Assembly (NCBI RefSeq): GCF_006346325.1
Contig: NZ_VDYR01000002.1
Location: 62,001-126,000, forward strand
Source of the DNA: Sphingomonas japonica
Lineage (GTDB): Bacteria; Pseudomonadota; Alphaproteobacteria; Sphingomonadales; Sphingomonadaceae
Reading direction: 5' to 3'
DNA length: 64,000 bases
In this document: positions 56,712 through 64,000 of the stretch, piece after piece
Layout of the letters: each line of letters begins with the position of its first letter
How positions within the stretch are numbered: position 1 is the stretch's first letter
Notes under the pieces: generated by a model
Seen by the model: only the letters and a program-made list of their open reading frames with translations
What the model was told of the DNA's origin: nothing
Databases searched by the model: none
Translations under genes and position numbers: made by a program

Positions 56712-57365
56712 ATGAAGTTCTTCGCCGACACCGCCGATACCGCCGACATCCGCGATCTTGCCGACGCCGGGCTACTCGACGGCGTCACCACCAACCCGTC
56801 GCTGATCCACAAATCGGGGCGCAAGTTCCTCGAAGTGGTCGAGGAAATCTGCGGGATCGTGCCGGGTCCGGTGTCGGCCGAGGTCGTCGCGCTCGACCAT
56901 GCGGGCATGATGCGTGAGGCCGAAGTGCTGCGCAAGATCGCCGACAATGTCGCGGTCAAGGTGCCGTTGACGATCGACGGATTGAAGACCTGCAAGGCGC
57001 TGACCGACGACGGCACGATGGTCAACGTGACCTTGTGCTTTTCCGCCAACCAGGCGCTGCTTGCCGCCAAGGCCGGGGCAACGTTCGTGTCGCCGTTCGT
57101 CGGTCGGCACGACGACAACGGGTTCGACGGCATGGCGCTGATCGGCGACATCCGCCTGATCTATGACAATTACGCGTTCGACACCGAGATTCTGGTCGCC
57201 AGCGTGCGGCATCCGATCCATGTCCTGGAAAGCGCGCGGTTGGGTGCCGACGTGATGACCGCACCGCCATCGGTGATCCGCCAGCTCGTCAAGCATCCGC
57301 TGACCGACAAGGGCATCGAGGGGTTCATGGCCGATTGGGCGAAGACCGGGCAGACCATCGGGTAA
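56712..57365 (+). CDS. tal: Fructose-6-phosphate aldolase / short transaldolase
   Basis: 217 residues, the length of the TalC/FSA group. [32 protein letters not shown] at the N-terminus, the Schiff-base Lys83 in [38 protein letters not shown] and [33 protein letters not shown]. Transaldolase and FSA activity are not separable by eye, and most small members from Proteobacteria act as transaldolases in the pentose phosphate pathway. It is alone, followed by a 167-bp AT-richer spacer. Confidence 0.9.
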   Translation: MKFFADTADTADIRDLADAGLLDGVTTNPSLIHKSGRKFLEVVEEICGIVPGPVSAEVVALDHAGMMREAEVLRKIADNVAVKVPLTIDGLKTCKALTDDGTMVNVTLCFSANQALLAAKAGATFVSPFVGRHDDNGFDGMALIGDIRLIYDNYAFDTEILVASVRHPIHVLESARLGADVMTAPPSVIRQLVKHPLTDKGIEGFMADWAKTGQTIG

Positions 57366-57532
57366 GGCGCAGAGGAGCTTCGCTCAGACCGAAACGATCC
57401 CCGCTTTTCCTCCAATTCAATGATTTAGGCTATTGTTGGATTGCGTTCGTACGCTACCATGCAATCGACCCAAACGATTGTCGCGAACTGGTCGTTACCC
57501 CCACAGCTTGAAAGCAGCGAGCGACCCCCGCC

Positions 57533-58480
57533 ATGATGGCCTTATTCCAGCAAGCGCGCGCGGCGCTCGATTTTCTCGAACTTCACAAGCTGGAGCCATC
57601 GGCGGACAACTACGCCTTTGCGCTGGATTATGTGATGAACCCCGGGTCCGAGATGGCGCACGAGGTGAACGAGAAAACCTATGGCGGGTTGCGGTTGGCG
57701 TCGGGCGCGGTTCACAGCCTGATCGAGCGTTTCCTGTCCGAACGGCGTGGCAATGTCCTCGATCATCGCGAACGAACCGTGGCACGTCAGGCGGAGGAAC
57801 TGGGCACGCTCACGTCCGATGCCCATGACCTGACCGAAGCTCTGGGCCGCGACGTCGGTGCGATCGTGCAGCAGCCCGGGGCCGAGATCGACAGGACGAA
57901 GGATCTGGTGGCGCGCCTGTCCGATGCGGAGCGCGATCTGGCGGAATTGCGCGACGAACTGCGCATGTTGCGAACGGCGGTGGGCGCTCCGGGCCAATCC
58001 ACCGACGTCGATCGCGACGAACTGACGCAGGCGTTGAACCAGCGCGGCGCCCAGCGGGTGTTCGACGCGCTGGCCGAGCATGGTCGCCCCTATGTGCTGA
58101 TGATGTTCAGCCTCGACGATCTCGCCGGGATCAACAAGCGCTTTGGGCACGATGTCGGCGGGAACGTGATCAACGCCTTCGCAGCGACGTTGCGGCAGGT
58201 CTTCGCGAAAGAGGAATTGATCCGCTGGACCGGAAACGAATTCATCATCGTGGCGGCGGACCTTGCGACAGCGGCCGCACGGCTGCTGGTGGAAGACGCG
58301 CTGACCGCGCTCAGCGCCCGCCGCCTCAAGCTGCGCGGGAACGGGGCGTGGATCGGTACCGTGACCGCGTCGGCGGGCGTGGTCGTCAGCCAGAACGAAA
58401 CGCCCACCACTGCTTTGGTCAGGGCACGCGCCAATATGCTTGCCGCCGCCGCTCAAGGGGGCAACCACGCGATCGGCTGA
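57533..58480 (+). CDS. GGDEF-domain protein with degenerate active site
   Basis: 315 residues. The N-terminal half is helical with a short coiled coil (DRTKDLVARLSDAERDLAELRDELRML). From about 160, a GGDEF-like fold: DRDELTQALNQRGAQRVFDALAEHGRPYVLMMFSLDDLAGINKRFGHDVGGNVINAFAATL. The signature loop, however, reads TGNEF (233-237) in place of GG[D/E]EF, so cyclic-di-GMP synthesis is doubtful; binding of GTP or c-di-GMP for regulation is still possible. The spacer before it (57366-57532) is the AT-richest promoter-like stretch around. Monocistronic. Confidence 0.82.
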   Translation: MMALFQQARAALDFLELHKLEPSADNYAFALDYVMNPGSEMAHEVNEKTYGGLRLASGAVHSLIERFLSERRGNVLDHRERTVARQAEELGTLTSDAHDLTEALGRDVGAIVQQPGAEIDRTKDLVARLSDAERDLAELRDELRMLRTAVGAPGQSTDVDRDELTQALNQRGAQRVFDALAEHGRPYVLMMFSLDDLAGINKRFGHDVGGNVINAFAATLRQVFAKEELIRWTGNEFIIVAADLATAAARLLVEDALTALSARRLKLRGNGAWIGTVTASAGVVVSQNETPTTALVRARANMLAAAAQGGNHAIG

Positions 58481-58554
58481 GGCGGTTGCGGCGGCGAGCA
58501 TCGGGGATCGCTGCCGGACGCGACGCGCTGCGGCAGATGCGCTAATGCCGATCG

Positions 58555-59445
58555 GTGACCGATCCACTGCCCCTGTCCTTTGCCGCGCACCTTGCCCGCG
58601 ATCGGCGGCGGTCGGTGCACACGGTGCGGGCATATCAGGCGACGGCAGCGCGGTTGATCGCTTTCCTCCAGGCGCATTGGGGCGGGGCGGTGGATGCGGC
58701 GGCGCTTGGACGCGTCACGCCGGCCGACCTGCGTGCCTTCCTTGCCAAGCGGCGCGGCGAAGGCCTGGGCAATGCCTCGGCGGCGCGTGAGCTTTCCGCG
58801 GTCAGGGCGTTCCTCGCCTTTGCAGGTGGCCCCGATGCAGCACCGCCGCGCATCCGCGGGCCGCGCGTCAAGAAGGGGTTGCCCCGGCCGATCGCGCCAG
58901 CCGAAGCGGTCGCGTTGGCGGAGGAAGTCGAGGACGGCGCGCGCGAGCCGTGGATCGGCGCGCGCGACTGGGCGGTGCTGTTGCTGCTGTACGGCGCGGG
59001 ACTGCGCATTGGCGAGGCGCTGGGGCTGACGGGAGCGGTCCTGCCGCTGGGCGATACGCTGCGCGTCACCGGCAAGCGCGCCAAGACCCGGATCGTGCCG
59101 CTGCTGCCGCAGGTGCGCAGCGCCATCGAGGCCTATGTCGCGCAGTCGCCCTATGGCACCGCGCGCAATGCGCCGCTGTTTCGGGGGGCGAAGGGCGGGC
59201 CGTTGTCGCCCGGGGTGATCCGGCGGTCGGTACGTGCGGCGCGGGTGCAGCTGGGACTGTCCGACCGGACGACGCCGCATGCGCTACGCCACAGTTTCGC
59301 GACGCATCTTCTGGGGCGCGGGGCCGACCTGCGCGCGCTGCAGGAGCTGCTCGGGCATGCCAGCCTGAGTTCGACGCAGGTCTATACCGCGGTCGATGCC
59401 GCGCATCTGATGGACGTGTACCGCAGCGCGCATCCGCGGGCCTGA
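58555..59445 (+). CDS. xerC: Tyrosine recombinase XerC
   Basis: 296 residues from a GTG at 58555. N-terminal SAM-like core-binding domain (LSFAAHLARDRRRSVHTVRAYQATAARLIAFLQ) and catalytic domain with Arg in GAGLRIGEALGL, Lys in VTGKRAKTRIVPLL, His-x2-Arg in PHALRHSFATHLL, His in LGHASLSSTQVYT and nucleophile Tyr in the same segment. All catalytic residues are intact. Context (housekeeping genes, high GC, no element) supports chromosome-dimer resolution rather than a mobile element integrase. Confidence 0.88.
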   Translation: MTDPLPLSFAAHLARDRRRSVHTVRAYQATAARLIAFLQAHWGGAVDAAALGRVTPADLRAFLAKRRGEGLGNASAARELSAVRAFLAFAGGPDAAPPRIRGPRVKKGLPRPIAPAEAVALAEEVEDGAREPWIGARDWAVLLLLYGAGLRIGEALGLTGAVLPLGDTLRVTGKRAKTRIVPLLPQVRSAIEAYVAQSPYGTARNAPLFRGAKGGPLSPGVIRRSVRAARVQLGLSDRTTPHALRHSFATHLLGRGADLRALQELLGHASLSSTQVYTAVDAAHLMDVYRSAHPRA

Positions 59446-59483
59446 TTTTGCGTTCGTCGCACTGCGGGCCTAAGCGCTGCGCA

Positions 59484-60626
59484 ATGTCCGACACCCCGAT
59501 CGCGCTCTACATCCACTGGCCGTTCTGCGTGTCGAAATGCCCCTATTGCGACTTCAACAGCCATGTCCGCGAGCAGGTCGATCAGGACCGCTGGCGCGCG
59601 GCGTTGCTTGCCGATCTGGCGCAGGAGGCGCGCGAATTGCCGGGGCGGCGACTGGGGTCGATCTTTTTCGGCGGGGGCACCCCGTCACTGATGCCGCCGG
59701 CGACCGTCGCCGCCTTGATCGAAGCGGCGACCATGCACTGGGTGGCGGAGCCGGACGTCGAGATCACGCTTGAGGCGAACCCGTCGTCGGTCGAGGCGGC
59801 GCGATTCGCCGACCTTGCCGCTGCTGGGGTCAATCGCGTGTCGCTGGGGCTGCAGGCGCTCGACGACGCGGCGCTGGCATTCCTTGGCCGGGCGCATTCG
59901 GTGCGCGAGGGGCTGGCGGCGCTCGATACCGCGCAAGCCAGTTTCGCGCGGGTCAGCTTCGATCTGATCTACGCGCGCCCTGGGCAGGCACAGGCGGCGT
60001 GGGAAGCCGAGCTTGACCGGGCGATCGGCTTCGGGACCGAGCATCTCTCTCTCTATCAGCTGACGATCGAACCAGGGACGCGCTTTGCCACGCTGGCGGC
60101 GAGGGGCGATCTGGTCATCCCGGGCGAAGATGCGGCCGCCGACCTGTTCGAAGCGACGCGCGCGATCACCGTTGCGGCGGGGCTGCCGCCTTACGAAGTG
60201 TCGAACCATGCGCGCGCCGGGGCGCAGAGCCGCCACAACCTGACCTATTGGCGCTATGGCGATTATGCCGGGATCGGGCCCGGTGCGCATGGGCGGCGCG
60301 GCGGGCTGGCGACGGTGCGGCGCAAGAAGCCCGAGAACTGGCTGGCCGCGGTCGATCGCAACGGCCACGGGATCGAGGCGTCCGACCCGCTCGAGCCGCA
60401 GCAGCGCACGGCCGAGGCGCTGGTGATGGGGCTGCGGCTGGCAGAGGGGGTCGACACGGCGCGGATCGCGCGGCTGGGCGGCACGATCCCCGATGCGCTG
60501 GTCGATGCGAGGGCGGTGGCGCGGCTGGCGCAGGAAGGGTTGATCCTGCGCGATGGCGATCGGCTGACGGTAACGCCGACGGGAATGCCGGTGCTGGAGG
60601 CGATCCTGCGGACGATCGTCGCCTAG
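59484..60626 (+). CDS. hemW: Radical-SAM heme chaperone HemW
   Basis: 380 residues from the ATG at 59484. YIHWPFCVSKCPYCDFNSHV carries C-x3-C-x2-C of the [4Fe-4S] cluster, followed by FFGGGTPSLM, ITLEANPSSVEAARFADLAAAGVNRVSLGLQALDDAALAFLGRAH and HLSLYQLTIEPGTRF. The HNLTYWRYGDYAGIGPGAHG motif is typical of HemW rather than coproporphyrinogen oxidase HemN. It carries heme to acceptors such as respiratory enzymes. Tail-to-tail overlap of 4 nt with the LppC-like gene. Confidence 0.92.
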   Translation: MSDTPIALYIHWPFCVSKCPYCDFNSHVREQVDQDRWRAALLADLAQEARELPGRRLGSIFFGGGTPSLMPPATVAALIEAATMHWVAEPDVEITLEANPSSVEAARFADLAAAGVNRVSLGLQALDDAALAFLGRAHSVREGLAALDTAQASFARVSFDLIYARPGQAQAAWEAELDRAIGFGTEHLSLYQLTIEPGTRFATLAARGDLVIPGEDAAADLFEATRAITVAAGLPPYEVSNHARAGAQSRHNLTYWRYGDYAGIGPGAHGRRGGLATVRRKKPENWLAAVDRNGHGIEASDPLEPQQRTAEALVMGLRLAEGVDTARIARLGGTIPDALVDARAVARLAQEGLILRDGDRLTVTPTGMPVLEAILRTIVA

Positions 60627-61825
60627 TCCCCGAACGTCTTTGGCGCCGGCGACACCGTCACGGTCGTGCCGCCGCGCACTTCCTGCACCTCGAGCGCACG
60701 CTGCGCGACGCCGTCGCGGCCGAAGCGGAACGGGCCGTCGAGCCCTGCATAGCCGTCGCTCGACGTCAGGCGGCTGGCGGGGAAGCGATCGCCGATCCGC
60801 CAGTCGCGCGCGATGCGCACGGTGAGCAGCACCGCGTCATAGCCAAGGCTCGCGAGACGGTACGGCGCGGCACCGAAGCGCGTGCGGTATTTGGTGGCGA
60901 ACTGGCGATAGAGATTGTTGGGCACGCTGGCATACCAGGCGCCGCTGAGCGCTGCGTTCGATCCGACCGCCGAATCGGTGTTCCACAATTCGGTGCCCAT
61001 CACCCGCGCCGCCTTGCCGGTCGGCGAGCGGCGCAGGATCGGCACGGCATTGCCCGCCGCCGACGCGCCGTCGGCAATGAGCACCGCCTGGTATGGCGAA
61101 GTCTGCGCCAGCTTGGCGACCGCCGCGCTGATCGAGTTGCGGCTGCGGTCGTAGGTCTGGAGCGATACCACCTGTCCGCCGGCATCCTCGACCGCGCGCA
61201 GATACGCGGTGGAGGCGCGCTGGCCGTACATGCCGACAGGCACCAGCCCGGCGAACTGGGTGACGCCGGTCGAGCGCGCATGCTCCACGACACGCGCGAT
61301 CGACTGTGCCGGCGAATAGCCCATCAGGAAGGCGCCGTTGCCAGCGACCGCGCTGTCGTTCGAGAAGCTGAGCACCGGTACGTTGGCGCGGCGTGCGATC
61401 GGCGCGACGGCGCGCACGTCCTCGGCGAGCAGTGGCCCCAGGATCAGCCGGTTGCCGTCTGCCAGCGCGGCCTGCGCCGCTGCCGCCGCTCCGCGGGCGG
61501 TGTCGTAGGTGGTGATCCGCACGCGTTCGCTGCGCGTGTCGAGCAGCGCGAGCTGCGTCGCGTTGGCGATCGACTGACCGACCCCGGCGTTCGACCCCGA
61601 CATCGGCACCAGCAGCGCGACCCGGTGGCGCGCGTCGTCCTGCGGCAGCCCCGGCTCGATCGGGGTCGGCCGCGTGGTCTCGGGCCTGGGTGGCGGCGGG
61701 CGATCGGCGTCGGGCACGCCGCGCGGGACGATCGTGGCGCAGGCGCTGGTGAGCAGCGCCGCGCCGATCACGATCAGCCGTTTCAGGCCGAACCCCCGTT
61801 GCAGGTTAACCGCTGCCTCTGCCAT
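60623..61825 (-). CDS. LppC/LpoA-like penicillin-binding-protein activator lipoprotein
   Basis: 400 residues from the ATG at 61825. Lipoprotein signal (LKRLIVIGAALLTSACATI, lipobox TSAC) followed by a Pro-rich linker and a periplasmic-binding-like domain (VALLVPMSGSNAGVGQSIANATQLALLDT, NRLILGPLLAEDVRAVAPIARRANVPVLSFSND, GTELWNTDSAVGSNAALSGAWYASVP). This is the PBP activator (LppC/LpoA C-terminal) family of alphaproteobacteria; E. coli LpoA stimulates PBP1A. Start codons of this gene and of the divergent rsmI are only 12 nt apart, so each promoter lies inside the other gene. Confidence 0.82.
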   Translation of the reverse strand: MAEAAVNLQRGFGLKRLIVIGAALLTSACATIVPRGVPDADRPPPPRPETTRPTPIEPGLPQDDARHRVALLVPMSGSNAGVGQSIANATQLALLDTRSERVRITTYDTARGAAAAAQAALADGNRLILGPLLAEDVRAVAPIARRANVPVLSFSNDSAVAGNGAFLMGYSPAQSIARVVEHARSTGVTQFAGLVPVGMYGQRASTAYLRAVEDAGGQVVSLQTYDRSRNSISAAVAKLAQTSPYQAVLIADGASAAGNAVPILRRSPTGKAARVMGTELWNTDSAVGSNAALSGAWYASVPNNLYRQFATKYRTRFGAAPYRLASLGYDAVLLTVRIARDWRIGDRFPASRLTSSDGYAGLDGPFRFGRDGVAQRALEVQEVRGGTTVTVSPAPKTFGD

Positions 61826-61837
61826 GACCGTCCCCTC

Positions 61838-62671
61838 ATGCACGCCAAACTCTCCCCCGGCCTCTACATTGTTGCCACCCCGATCGGCAATCTCGGTGAT
61901 TTGTCGCCGCGCGCCGCGCAAGTGCTTGCGCAAGCGGACGTAATCGCGGTCGAAGACAGCCGCGTGACGGCCAAATTGCTGAGGCATGCCGGGATCCGGC
62001 GCCCGATGCTGCCCTATCACGATCACAGCGCCGAAGGCGTGCGGCCCGGCCTGGTGGCGCGGATGGGGAGCGAGGCGGTGGCTTTGGTGTCGGATGCGGG
62101 CACGCCGCTGATCTCCGATCCGGGGTACAAGCTGGTCCGCGATGCGCGCGCGGCGGGGCATGCGGTGGTGACGATCCCCGGCCCGTGCGCGGCGGTGGCG
62201 GCGCTGACGCTGGCGGGGCTGCCCACCGACCGCTTCCTGTTCGCCGGGTTCCTGCCGCCCAAGCAAGGCGCGCGCGCCGAGGCGATCGCTGAGCTTGCAG
62301 GCATCCGCGCGACGCTGGTCCTGTACGAATCGGGGCCGCGGCTGGCGGCGACGCTCGCCGCGCTGGCGCACGGGCTGGGCGATCGCGAGGCCGGGGTGGC
62401 GCGCGAAATTACGAAGAAGTTCGAGGAATGCGTGACCGACACGCTGTCGTCGCTCGCCGCGCGCTATGCCGACGCGCCGCCCAAGGGCGAGATCGTCATC
62501 GTCGTCGCCCCACCGGGCGAAGCGACGCCGCCCAGCGCCGAAGATGCCGACGCCGCGCTTGCCGAGGCACTGACCCGGCTTTCCCCGGCCAAGGCGGCGG
62601 GCGAAGTCGCCAGGAAGTTCAAGCTCGACCGCAAGGTGCTGTACGCCCGCGCGATGGCGATGAAGGCGTGA
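61838..62671 (+). CDS. rsmI: 16S rRNA 2'-O-ribose C1402 methyltransferase
   Basis: 277 residues from the ATG at 61838. Tetrapyrrole-methylase fold: LYIVATPIGNLGDLSPRAAQVLAQADVIAVEDSRVTAKLLRHAGI, SDAGTPLISDPGYKLVRDARAAGHAVVTIPGPCAAVAALTLAGLPTDRFLFAGFLP, and REITKKFEE. Methylates C1402 of 16S rRNA with RsmH. The GTGA overlap with yraN, followed by gshB, is a common alphaproteobacterial order. Confidence 0.95.
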   Translation: MHAKLSPGLYIVATPIGNLGDLSPRAAQVLAQADVIAVEDSRVTAKLLRHAGIRRPMLPYHDHSAEGVRPGLVARMGSEAVALVSDAGTPLISDPGYKLVRDARAAGHAVVTIPGPCAAVAALTLAGLPTDRFLFAGFLPPKQGARAEAIAELAGIRATLVLYESGPRLAATLAALAHGLGDREAGVAREITKKFEECVTDTLSSLAARYADAPPKGEIVIVVAPPGEATPPSAEDADAALAEALTRLSPAKAAGEVARKFKLDRKVLYARAMAMKA

Positions 62672-63024
62672 CTCGCGACCGCCGCGCTGCCGAAACGCGC
62701 GGGCGTGACGGCGAGCGGGCGGCAGCGTGGTATCTTCGGCTCAAGGGCTGGCGCATCCTCGCCGAGCGGGTGCGCACCGCGGCGGGGGAGGTCGATCTGG
62801 TGGCGCGCAAGGGCAGGTTGGTGGCGTTCGTCGAGGTCAAGACGCGGTCGAGCGATGCCGAACTCGACTTCGCGATCGACCGGCGGCGGCTGGCGCGGGT
62901 GGCGGCGGCAGCGGAAATCCTGGCGCCGCGCTTTGCGGATGGCGGCGAAGACATCCGCATCGACGTGCTGCTGCTGGTGCCGGGCAAGCTGCCGCGGCAT
63001 ATCGAGAATGCCTGGATCGGGTGA
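62668..63024 (+). CDS. yraN: YraN-family (UPF0102) putative endonuclease
   Basis: 118 residues from a GTG at 62668 overlapping the rsmI stop. The restriction-endonuclease-like core is complete: GERAAAWYLRLKGWRILAERVRTAAGEVDLVARKGRLVAFVEVKTR with Glu...Asp...E-x-K. The rest (DFAIDRRRLARVAAAAEILAP) is the usual C-terminus. A Holliday-junction or replication role is suspected for the family but unproven. Confidence 0.92.
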   Translation: MTRDRRAAETRGRDGERAAAWYLRLKGWRILAERVRTAAGEVDLVARKGRLVAFVEVKTRSSDAELDFAIDRRRLARVAAAAEILAPRFADGGEDIRIDVLLLVPGKLPRHIENAWIG

Positions 63025-63069
63025 CATCGCCGCGGCTCGCCCCTACCTGCGATGCCTAGGGAGTAATCG

Positions 63070-64000
63070 ATGCCGCTGACTGTTGCCGTCCAGATGGACC
63101 CGCTCGATACGATTAACATTGCGGGTGATTCGACGTTCGCGTTGATGCTGGCAGCGCAGGCGCGCGGACACCGATTGTTCCACTATGCCGCCGAGGATCT
63201 GAGCTACGAAAGCGGCCGGGTGTGGGCACGCGCGCATCCGGTGACGGTGCAGCGCGTCGAGGGCGATCATTTCGAACGTGGCGACCCGGTGAATCTCGAT
63301 CTGGGTGATGACGCGGATGTCGTATTGATGCGGCAGGATCCGCCGTTCGATCTCGGCTACATCACTGCGACGCACGTGCTCGAACGGATCGCCGACCGGA
63401 CGCTGGTGGTCAACGATCCGGTCAGCGTGCGCAATGCGCCCGAGAAAGTGTTCGTGCTCGACTATGCGCGCTTCATGCCGCCGACGCTGATCACTCGCAG
63501 CCTCGCGGAAGCGCGGCGGTTCCTGGATGCGCATGGGTCGATCGTGGTCAAGCCGCTGCACGGCAATGGCGGCAAGGCGATCTTCAAGGTCGATGCCGAC
63601 GGCCAGAACCTGTCGGCATTGGTCGAGATCTTCAACCTGACATGGCGCGAGCCGCACATGATCCAGGCGTTCCTTCCCGACGTGGCGAAGGGCGACAAGC
63701 GCATCGTGCTGGTCGACGGCGTGGTCGCGGGCGCGATCAACCGGCTTCCCGGGGCAGGGGAAATCCGGTCGAACCTGGCGGTCGGCGGATCGGCGGAGGC
63801 GGCGACGCTGACGGATCGCGAAGTCGAGATCTGCGCCGCGATGGGGCCGGAGCTGAAACGGCGCGGGCTGATCTTCGTCGGGATCGACGTGATCGGCGGC
63901 GAATGGCTGACCGAGATCAACGTGACATCGCCGACCGGAATCGTCGCGATCGACCGGTTCAACGGCACCGATACCGCGGGAATGATCTGGGACGCGATCG
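63070..64000 (+). CDS. gshB: Glutathione synthetase (right end cut by the window)
   Basis: About 310 residues are present, nearly the full length; only the last few are missing. ATP-grasp enzyme joining gamma-glutamylcysteine and glycine. MPLTVAVQMDPLDTINIAGDSTFALMLAAQARGHRLFHY at the N-terminus, RQDPPFDLGYITATHVLE, VKPLHGNGGKAIFKV, AGAINRLPGAGEIRSNLAVGGSAE (glycine-rich loop), and FVGIDVIGGEWLTEINVTSPTGI (metal-binding Glu/Asn). It follows yraN with 45 nt between and GGGAG before the ATG at 63070. Confidence 0.96.
   Translation, partial: MPLTVAVQMDPLDTINIAGDSTFALMLAAQARGHRLFHYAAEDLSYESGRVWARAHPVTVQRVEGDHFERGDPVNLDLGDDADVVLMRQDPPFDLGYITATHVLERIADRTLVVNDPVSVRNAPEKVFVLDYARFMPPTLITRSLAEARRFLDAHGSIVVKPLHGNGGKAIFKVDADGQNLSALVEIFNLTWREPHMIQAFLPDVAKGDKRIVLVDGVVAGAINRLPGAGEIRSNLAVGGSAEAATLTDREVEICAAMGPELKRRGLIFVGIDVIGGEWLTEINVTSPTGIVAIDRFNGTDTAGMIWDAI

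Overview
The window is high-GC DNA (about two thirds G+C by eye) from an alphaproteobacterium, most likely a sphingomonad. Pointers are the CarboxypepD_reg-type TonB receptor next to a tryptophan-halogenase-like flavoprotein and a DUF6445 protein, the PhaR/short PhaC/thiolase group, a short ATP synthase epsilon subunit with a separate zeta inhibitor, and a class I ribonucleotide reductase lacking the ATP-cone. Genes are densely packed, often with 1-4 nt stop/start overlaps.

Layout. 0-2.1 kb: methionine module (metH start, metF, ArsR-methyltransferase regulator) read leftward from a 20-bp palindrome. 2.2-5.4 kb: two small lipoproteins, nadA, a DUF4230 protein and an MBL hydrolase. 5.5-7.4 kb: a BlaR1/BlaI-type sensor pair with two operators. 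7.6-14 kb: a leftward run comprising a glycosyltransferase, grxD-bolA, the zeta ATPase inhibitor, a quinone oxidoreductase, and leuD and leuC separated by a lactonase-like gene and a 41-codon peptide. 14.2-18.2 kb: uxaC-uxuB and a convergent LacI regulator. 18.3-20.2 kb: tRNA-Arg(CCG), a lipoprotein, nth and dapB. 20.4-30.1 kb: carbohydrate uptake and degradation (GH3, GH43-like protein, DUF6445, TonB receptor, halogenase-like flavoprotein); two AACCGGTT palindromes mark the GH3 and receptor promoters. 30.2-31.8 kb: sirtuin and an ArsR/SRPBCC pair with a 22-bp operator.

31.84-34.3 kb is a distinctly lower-GC island. It carries a two-gene cassette (a 185-aa protein with a HEPN-like R-x6-H motif, and a HEPN/Toprim protein) plus a non-coding tract with two hairpins. 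It is the best candidate here for a poorly described, probably defensive, system.

34.4-38.2 kb: nrdB, a small membrane protein, DUF2171 and nrdA, with a candidate NrdR box. 38.4-43.9 kb: amidase, two DUF membrane proteins, thiolase, short PhaC-like protein and PhaR. 43.9-49.5 kb: ATP synthase F1 operon atpH-A-G-[lipoprotein]-D-C. 49.6-64 kb: housekeeping genes (TPR protein, ada, DUF1203, serine protease, priA, DUF2490, transaldolase/FSA, degenerate GGDEF, xerC-type recombinase, hemW, LppC-like lipoprotein, rsmI, yraN and almost all of gshB).

All functions are read from sequence motifs and recalled family features; no database search was run.
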